This document shows, piece by piece, positions 57,501 to 64,000 of a DNA stretch of 64,000 nucleotides. This DNA comes from Vespa crabro. Lineage: Eukaryota > Arthropoda > Insecta > Hymenoptera > Vespidae. The stretch lies in contig NW_025813595.1 of assembly GCF_910589235.1 (NCBI RefSeq), positions 2,914,001 through 2,978,000 on the forward strand. Direction: 5' to 3'. Positions within the stretch are counted from its first letter, which is position 1; each line of letters opens with the position of its first letter. The notes beneath the pieces are model-generated. The model saw nothing but the letters and a program-made list of their open reading frames with translations. It was not told the DNA's origin and ran no database searches. The position numbers were made by a program, and so were the translations under genes.

Positions 57501-60500
57501 TTATAACTATATTAAAAATAACAATAATATACGATAACAAAGATAAAAACAACAATAATAATAGTAAAACATACGAAAATAAGGATAATAATAATAATAA
57601 TAATAACGATAATACTGATAATAACGTTAATAATTCTAGTAGAAATAACTATAATAATGGTAATAACTATTTTTATGAAAACAATAGTAACGATAAAATC
57701 GATAATGTCGATTATAATAATAATAATAGCAACGATAATAACGATATTATCTATAATAACTATAATAATAATAGCAATAATTACGACAATAACGATATAA
57801 ATGATAATAACGATAACAACGGACACAAAATAATAATAATAGAAATAATAAAGGTCATAACGATATTAAACATAATATCGTTAGTAATAATACTAATAAT
57901 AACGATAAAAACTATTATAATGATAATAACGATAATAATAGAACTAATAATAACAATGTAAACAATAATGACGATAATAACGAAATAACGATAATAAAAT
58001 TAGTATAATAACAATAAGAAAAATAATAACGATAATACCGTTAATATTGGTAATAATAATAGCAATATTCACATTAATTCCGATAATAATAATAATAATA
58101 ATAATAACAATAATATCGACAATTACGATAAAAACGATAATAATAATAACGATAATATCGAAAAAAGTAATAATAATAATACCGATAGAAAAAATAATGA
58201 CGATAAGATCAATAATAATAATAATAATTATAACGATTGTAACAATAATTACAGTAATAACAATAATAATAATAAAATTAATATCGATAATTACGTTAAT
58301 AACTGTAATAATAATAGAAATAATAACGATAATAACGATAATAGTAATAATAATAATAATAACAATATTAAGGATAATAACGATAATAACGATAATAACG
58401 ATAATTCTAATAACGATGACAACGATAAAAACAATAATATTAACATTAATATTAACTAAAATAAGGATAATATCGATAACAACGATACTATTAATAATAA
58501 TTATCAAGATAATAACATAATTAACGATCATAACGATAAAATGATAGTAACATTACTAATAATAATATTAATAACAATAATAACGTTAAGAACACTAATA
58601 ATGAGAAGAATATGATCGATAATAACAATAATAAGGATAATTATAATTACAATAATAACGATACCAACGATAATAACGATAAAAATAATAAAAATAATAA
58701 AGAAAATAACGATAATAACGAAGCCATCAATAATAATAATAACAATAATAAGGATAATAACGATAACAACGATAATAATAATAACAACAATAAAGATAAT
58801 AACGATAATGACAATTATACGGATTATAACAATACGATAATATCGATAATAGTAATAATAATAAGAACGATAATGAAGATAAAACGATAAAAATGATAAT
58901 AACTATAATAACGATAATTGAAATAATAACTGTAATAATAATAGCAATATTATCATTAACCATGATAATAAAGTTAATAAAAATAATAACGAAAATAACA
59001 ATGAAAATAGTTGTAATAATAAAGAAATTAAAGATAGTAACGCTAAGAACGATAATAATAATAACAATAATTACGAAAAAACCATATTAACGATAATAAC
59101 AATAATAATAAATATAATAACGACATTAATAATGATAATAATAACAATAATAACGATAATAACAAAAATAATATAAAGAATAATAACGATTATAATGATA
59201 ATAACGATAATAATAATAGCAATAATGACGATGTTAACGTTAAGAACGAAAAAAATAATACCTTAAATGACCATTATAACATTATCAATGATGATAATAA
59301 TAATGACGTTAATAATAATCATCATAAAAAAGATATTAACGATAATAACTACAATAAAAATTATAACAAAATAATAATAATAATAGTGACCACAAGAACG
59401 TTAATATCGATAATAACAATTATAATAATAACGATAGTAACGATAATATCGATCATATTAATAACAATATTATTGATAAGATCGATAATAATAATAATAA
59501 TAATAACGATAATATCGATAGTAAAAATAATAATGATAATAACGTTAGTAAAGATAATAACTATAATATCGACTATATCAATAATAATAATTACGATAAT
59601 CGCTATATTTACGATAATGACGATAATATTAATAACGATAATAACCCTAATAACGTAAATAACGACAATAATAATAGAAATAATAACAATAACAACGATA
59701 ATAGAGATAATAACGATAATATCGACATTATTAATAATAATGACAACGATAATTATGATAATAATGTTCGTAAAACTAATAAAAATAAAGATAATAACAA
59801 TTTTAACGATAATAACGAAAATATCGATAATAAAAATAATAATAGTAATAGCAATAATAACGATAGTTACGATAATAACGATAATAGCAATAATACTAAT
59901 AACGATAATAACGCTAATAATAATAACGATAATTGCAATAAGGTCGATAATATTAATAACAATATTCTCGATAATTTCGATATTAATAATTGTAATCATT
60001 ACAATAATAACGATCATAACGATAATAGCAACTATAATAATCACGATATCAACGACATTAATAATAATATTATTATTGTAAGTAACAATAATATTGATAA
60101 CGATGTTTATATTCGTAATAATAATAACGTTTATAATGATTCTGAAGTTAATAATGATAATAAAAATAATAACCATAAAAACGATAATAATAACATTATT
60201 ACTAATAACAATAGTAACGATAATAACGGTAATAAAAACAACAATAATAACAATATTAACGAAAATATTAATAACAATTGTAACGGAAACAACGATAACA
60301 GCATTAATTATAATAATAATAATAGCGAATGTAAGTATGATAACGGTGACACCTATAATATTAATAATAATAATAACGATAATAACGATAATAACCATAA
60401 TAATAATAATCGTATTAAAGATAATAAACATAATAACGATACTGACGATAATAGCGAAAATAATAATGACAACAAAAACAATATTAACGGTAATAAGTAT

Positions 60501-61230
60501 AATAACAGTTATTATAATGACGGTAAAAACGATAAAAACGATAATAATGATAATAACGATAATAACAATATTAACAATAATAATAATAGCAATAATAAAG
60601 ATAATAACGATGTAAAAGTTTCTAACGATAATAATATTTACTACGATAACGATAATAACGATTATGATGATAAGAACAATAATAATACTAATAATAATAA
60701 AAATAATACCGACAATAACGACAATCAGAATAATAATAGAAGTAATAATAACAATTTTAAGAATAATAACTATAAAAACGAGAACAACAGTAATAATAGT
60801 AGTAATAAAAAAGTAATAATTATAATAACGATAAAAACGATTTTAACGATAATAATAATGAGGATAAGTAGGATATTATCGATAATAATAATAACAATAT
60901 TAGCCATAATACCGATAATAATAATAGTAGTAATAATAACCATAATAAAGATTATAATTACACAATAATAATAATAATAATAGTAACGATAATAACGGTA
61001 ATATCGATAAAAATAAAAGAAAAATAAAATAATATCAATAATAACGATAAAAAGTATAAAAACGATTATATCAATAATATAAAATACGATAATAACGATA
61101 TTATCGATAATAATAATAACAATATTAACAATAATATCGATAATAATAACAACAATATTGACGATAATGTCGATAATAATAATAATAATCATATCAGTAA
61201 TACCGGTAATAACGATAATATCGCTAATAA
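57501..61230 (+). repeat. Degenerate satellite, mixed blocks
   Basis: No gene. About 58,810-58,930 matches 2,350-2,480 (TATACGGATTATAA, GAAGATAAAACG, ATGATAATAACTATAATAAC). About 59,275-59,420 is a diverged member of the GACGTTAATAATAATAAT family. About 60,200-60,480 is the third member of the family at 35.1 and 36.5 kb. Confidence 0.83.
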
Positions 61231-61720
61231 AAATAATGATAATAATGTTAACAGCGATATAAGCAATAACAATATTAACGATAATATTGACAATATTAAA
61301 GATAATAATGATAATAATTTTAAAACGATAATAATTATCATAATTATAGTAGTAATAACGATAATAACGATATTAAAAATAAAAATTATAACGATACAAT
61401 AGATAATAATAATAAAATTTATAACGTTAATAACGAGAATAACGATAATAACGGTAATAATAATAAAATTGATATCGCTAATAACAATAATAAAGGTATA
61501 ATATTATTAATAAGGACGATAATAATAATTATAATGGAAATAATAATGATTACAATATCGATAATAACTATAATAACGATAAAATGGATAATAATAATAA
61601 TAATAATAACATTAGTAATAATAATAATGTTAATTACGATAATAACGATAATAATAATAGTTATAATAACATTATAACAATAATTACGAGATAAACGATA
61701 ATAACAATATCTATAATAAC
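61231..61720 (+). repeat. Diverged third copy of the 40.6/42.7-kb block
   Basis: ATTGACAATATTAAAGATAA followed by TTAAAACGATAATAATTATC matches about 40,577-40,635, and TAATAATAATTATAATGG, then GAAATAATAATG, then a TATAATAACATTATAACAAT run match about 40,818-40,985. Many substitutions separate it from the other two. Confidence 0.75.
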
Positions 61721-61993
61721 TGTAATAATGATAGTAACCATAATGGCGATAATAACGATAATATCGATAATAATAATAATAATAGTAACAGTAATATCGA
61801 AAATAACGATAATCACGACAGTAATAATAATAATAATAATAATATCCATAATGCAGATAATGACGCCAATAATAATAATTATATAATATAAGTAATAATA
61901 ACGATAGTGACAATAATAATAATAGTATTAATAACAATATTAAAAATAAGAACGATAATAACGATAATAACGATAATAATAATAATAATAACG

Positions 61994-62470
61994 ACATTAT
62001 AACTATAATAAATATAATAACGATATGTTATTAACGTTAAAGACGACAATAGTGGTAATAGAAATAACGATAATAACGATAATAGCGGCAACAAAAATTA
62101 TAATAATAAAGATAATAACGATATTACCGAAAATAAAGATAAAAGCTATAAGAATAATAATAAGAAGAACAATATCAATGACAATAACGATAATTAACAT
62201 AATAACAGTAACGATGACACGACAATAATAATAACAATATTAATAACGATAATAACGATAACAACAATAATAACGATAATAACTATATTAACGTTATCAA
62301 TAATATCGAAAATATCGTTAATTTCGATATTAATAATAACAATATTAAAGGTAATAACAATATTAATAATAATAATAACGACATTAATAACTATAATAAA
62401 TATAATAACGATATGGTATTAACGGTAAAAACGACAATAGTAGTAACAATAATTACGATATTATCGAAAA
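61994..62470 (+). repeat. 388-bp tandem dimer, locus 2
   Basis: ATAACTATAATAAATATAAT followed by AACGATATG starts at 61,999 and 62,387, exactly 388 bp apart, the same spacing as at 32,465 and 32,853. Between them lies GATATTACCGAAAATAAAGA followed by TAAAAGCTATAAGAATAA, as at locus 1. Confidence 0.92.
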
Positions 62471-64000
62471 TAACGACAATAACAATAATAATAATAACAG
62501 TAATAACGATAATAACGATAGAGCGATTAGTAATAATAATAATAATAATAATATTATAAAATAAAATAATAATAAGATAAAATAATAATAATATTAACGA
62601 TTACAACGAAAATAATGATAATAATAGGAGTAATAATAACAAACTTAGGAATAATATATATAGTTACGATAATAACGGTAATAATGGTAGAAGTAATAAC
62701 AGAAATAACAACAATAACGATAAAAACGATATTAACGTTAAGAATAGTAACGATAATGACGATAAAATTGATAATAAAAATAACAATATTTACGATAATA
62801 TCGATAATAGTAATAATAATAATAACAATATTAACGATTATAACGATAATAGCGATAATATTAATAAAGATAATATCGATTATAAGAAAAATAATAATAT
62901 CGATAGCAACAATAATAATTATAATGATTAGTAATACTAATAACGATTACAACGTTAATAACGATAATAACGATAATAATAAAAAAATTAATAAGGACAA
63001 TTACGATAATAACTAAAATAATAATAGCAATAATAATTATAAAACGATAATAATGATAATAAAAGTAATAACAATAATAACGATAACAATATTAATAACA
63101 ATAATAACGATTATAATGTAAATAACGATAATGCAATACCGGTATACCCACAAGTACGAAAAATATTAATAAAAATAATAACGTTAAAGCGATATTAACG
63201 ATAATCACCTTAATTCTGATTACAATATTAACAATAATGACGATAATAACGATTGTAATGATAATAATATTAACAATAATATCGATAAATACAATCATAC
63301 CAATAATTATAATAATAGTAATATCGAAAATAAGGAAAATTAAGAGAAAAAACGGTAATAACGAATATAACGATAATAACGGTAATAATTATAACAATAA
63401 TGACGATAAAAACGATAATTACGATAATAATTATAATGACGATAATAAATATAATAGAAATAATAATAAAAACGATAGAAAAGATAATGAAGATAGTAAT
63501 AATAACTATAATTACGACAATAATAATAATAATGACGATAATAAAAATATTAGCGATTATAACAATAATAATTATAAAAATTATAACGAAATTGACCATA
63601 ATAACGATAATGGTGATAAAAACGAAAATAATAATAATAATAGTAACAACAAAAACGATAATTACAATAATAATAACAACAGCAATAACGGTAATACCGA
63701 TAATAACGATAATAATAATAACAGTGATAACGATAATAACGATAAGTACGATTATAATAATGTCGATATTAACGAAAACAGTAATAATAATTATATCGGT
63801 AATAACAATAATAACAATAATAATAATAACAATAAAAAAGATAATAAAGAAATCAACGATAGTAATTGTAATAATAAAATAATAATAACGATACTAACGA
63901 TAATAACGATATTAACGATATTATCGATAATATTAACAATAATAATAACTATAATGACGACAATAACGATAATAACGATATTAATAATAACAATTGTAAC
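62471..64000 (+). repeat. Degenerate satellite, right end of window
   Basis: Continuous triplet satellite to the window edge with unchanged polarity. No gene. A short irregular patch sits at 63,132-63,158. Confidence 0.87.
63132..63158. other. Short GC-richer irregular patch
   Basis: TGCAATACCGGTATACCC followed by ACAAGTACG stands out from the array by its C content and lack of triplet rhythm. It contains the perfect palindrome ATACCGGTAT at 63,137-63,146. It is too short to assign. Confidence 0.6.

Noticed and set aside
4..63882. Many long open frames rich in Ile/Val/Asn, Asn/Asp, Leu/Ser or Tyr/Arg on both strands
   Set aside because: They are translations of the triplet satellite in its stop-free frames. 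They overlap on both strands, swap residue type at every indel, and carry no domain or start context. None is reported as a gene.
1..64000. CRISPR array
   Set aside because: The repeats are not separated by unique spacers of even length, there are no cas genes, and the window is eukaryotic satellite.
1..64000. AT-rich protist genome (Dictyostelium or Plasmodium type) with poly-Asn genes
   Set aside because: Poly-Asn frames fit superficially, but there is no gene structure, the same text is open on the opposite strand, and the only recognisable element is an arthropod-type R1.
1..64000. Undescribed gene system or defence island
   Set aside because: I looked on both strands for domains, operons and RNA folds and found only satellite and one dead retrotransposon.

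Overview
This window is almost entirely satellite DNA from a eukaryote. About 62.4 of the 64 kb is one continuous, strand-asymmetric, AT-rich array built from degenerate triplets (AAT, AAC, GAT, with AAA, AGT, TAT, ATT and GGT variants). A typical local run is AATAACGATAATAACGAT. The A-rich strand stays on the + strand everywhere except one short segment, present twice, that is flipped. I see no protein gene, tRNA, rRNA, CRISPR array or bacterial operon. The long open frames are a by-product of triplet periodicity: one frame reads Asn/Asp, another Ile/Thr, the opposite strand reads Ile/Val, Leu/Ser or Arg/Tyr, and the third + frame is full of TAA.

The only ordinary-complexity DNA is an island at about 22,552-24,127. 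It is a dead, 5'-truncated, internally deleted R1-clade non-LTR retrotransposon on the minus strand. It carries the start of the AP-like endonuclease domain, then a jump to the reverse transcriptase just past its catalytic box, then the thumb/C-terminal region with a damaged zinc knuckle, a 3' UTR and an A-rich tail. R1-clade elements are known mainly from arthropods, so the host is most likely an insect. The protein resembles copies I associate with ants and wasps, but that narrower placement is a guess.

The satellite has higher-order structure at several scales. (1) A unit of about 5.97 kb is tandemly duplicated (about 2,451-8,416 and 8,417-14,390) and nearly identical between copies. Each copy contains the same 473-bp inverted segment with palindromic joints. 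(2) Older, diverged blocks recur tens of kb apart: 1-1,100 with 28.4-29.6 kb; 2.35-2.6 with 58.8-59.3 kb; 29.9-30.7 with 54.1-55.0 kb; 30.8-31.65 with 56.55-57.55 kb in swapped order; 32.46-32.95 with 62.0-62.47 kb; 35.1, 36.5 and 60.3 kb; 38.1-38.45 with 55.95-56.25 kb; and 40.6, 42.7 and 61.3 kb. (3) Short local tandems occur inside these blocks, with measured periods of 84, 129, 138 and 388 bp. The 138- and 388-bp dimers each recur at a second locus with exactly the same spacing. (4) There are several pure (AAT)n tracts.

The layout fits a large heterochromatic satellite array, possibly pericentromeric, shaped by repeated segmental duplication and shuffling and hit once by an R1-type element. 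No part of it looks like a cooperating gene system. Block boundaries and homologies were found by eye, so edges are approximate except where an exact position is stated.
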